This document shows, one piece after another, positions 63,582 to 64,000 of a stretch of DNA of 64,000 nt. Below the pieces are notes generated by a model, which saw nothing but the letters and a program-made list of their open reading frames with translations, searched no databases and was not told the origin of the DNA. The stretch comes from Nautilus pompilius (taxonomy: Eukaryota; Mollusca; Cephalopoda; Nautilida; Nautilidae): positions 1,488,001 to 1,552,000 of the forward strand of contig JACATO010002127.1 of assembly GCA_018389105.1 (NCBI GenBank). The letters are read 5' to 3'. Positions within the stretch are counted from its first letter, which is position 1. Every line of letters begins with the position of its first letter. A program made the translations under genes and the position numbers.

Positions 63582-64000
63582 CTAAGCAGCCATATAATCC
63601 CTTATATCTTCAATAATCTTCACACTCTGTGTAAGCAAAGGCATATTTGTAAATGTCCCATTGGACTTTTTATACCCCCCCGGATAGTGTTTTACCACAT
63701 CGGCTACATGCTTGCGGTTACTGCCATCTTCAAGGATAAATTCATTCCTAATGAGATGTTTTTCTGAGGGGTTGGCATGAAGGATGTGGGCTTGCCTATA
63801 CCTGTTGGAAATCGGTATACTTTCCATTTTATCCAAATCTTCGACATCCTTGGCTGATATGCAGCCCCACACTTACTGATCGACCCCTATGCTTCACATT
63901 ATTTTCCTAGTTTTAGTCAAACATCTTAGAGAATATGCAACGGTCATCAATTTGCCACTGTTCTTCAATCGTTGTAAGTTAATGAGATTTTTGCATTGTT
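63582..64000 (-). pseudogene. Tc1-like transposase fragment of a second family, cut by the window edge
   Basis: On the minus strand the frame 63582-63872 begins MWGCISAKDVEDLDKME, the classical MVWGCISAxGVGxL segment of Tc1 transposases. It continues with NRYRQAHILHANPSEKHLI and FILEDGSNRKHVADVVKHY, which corresponds to FxFQQDNDPKHT but has lost the usual aspartate context. Further downstream no SPDLNxIE motif is visible. In the neighbouring frame upstream (63873-63895) KHRGRSVS matches the KHGGGSVM lead-in, so a frame break sits between. It is clearly different from the family at 19491 and 52003. The rest of the element may lie beyond the window. Confidence 0.75.

Overview
The window looks like AT-rich, non-genic animal DNA. 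It has long stretches without open reading frames, many simple-sequence repeats (TTA, CT/GA, AC/GT), degenerate minisatellites, tRNA-like fragments and several dead cut-and-paste transposons. No intact protein-coding gene, exon chain, rRNA, CRISPR array or bacterial-type operon could be supported. The style of the mariner and Tc1 copies and the TTA-rich microsatellites suggest a mollusc, most likely a cephalopod such as an octopus. That is an inference from family recognition, not the result of a search.

Layout. 1-847: a mariner transposon on the minus strand, cut by the window edge. 1922-2167: a nearly perfect 123-bp tandem duplication in otherwise featureless DNA. 7793-9477: a decayed gene for a cysteine-motif protein that resembles a repetitive metazoan, probably transposon-borne, family. 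11299-11479: a CT microsatellite. 13829-13904 and 15467-15531: tRNA-like, SINE-type fragments. 16759-16943: a TTA array. 18240-18870: an eroded array of about 42-bp units. 19491-20961: a Tc1-like transposon (copy A) with terminal inverted repeats that each carry two direct repeats. 26070-27890: a block richer in GC, with fragmentary reading frames and no identified product. 34430-34760 and 44160-44486: relics of mariner/Tc1-superfamily transposases. 36011-37295: a complete-length but dead mariner, TA-flanked and with recognisable inverted repeats. 37338-37970: an eroded array of about 90-bp units. 52003-53593: the second copy (B) of the 19491 Tc1 family. 60305-60583: a possible further transposase fragment, next to a roughly 250-bp TTA array. 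61885-62380: an eroded array of about 36-bp units. 63582-64000: a fragment of a different Tc1-like transposase at the right edge.

The parts do not form a pathway; the common thread is transposon decay. The two Tc1 copies carry complementary deletions, and between them show all three DD34E catalytic residues. The full-length mariner keeps its three DD34D aspartates but has stops and frame breaks. Arrays with the same ~36-bp motif (GATAAAGAT followed by TTTACATGGCATTTACT) appear at several distant places in different states of erosion. This is the most interesting structure that ordinary feature types do not explain. The window could be intergenic or lie inside a large intron; the sequence alone does not decide.
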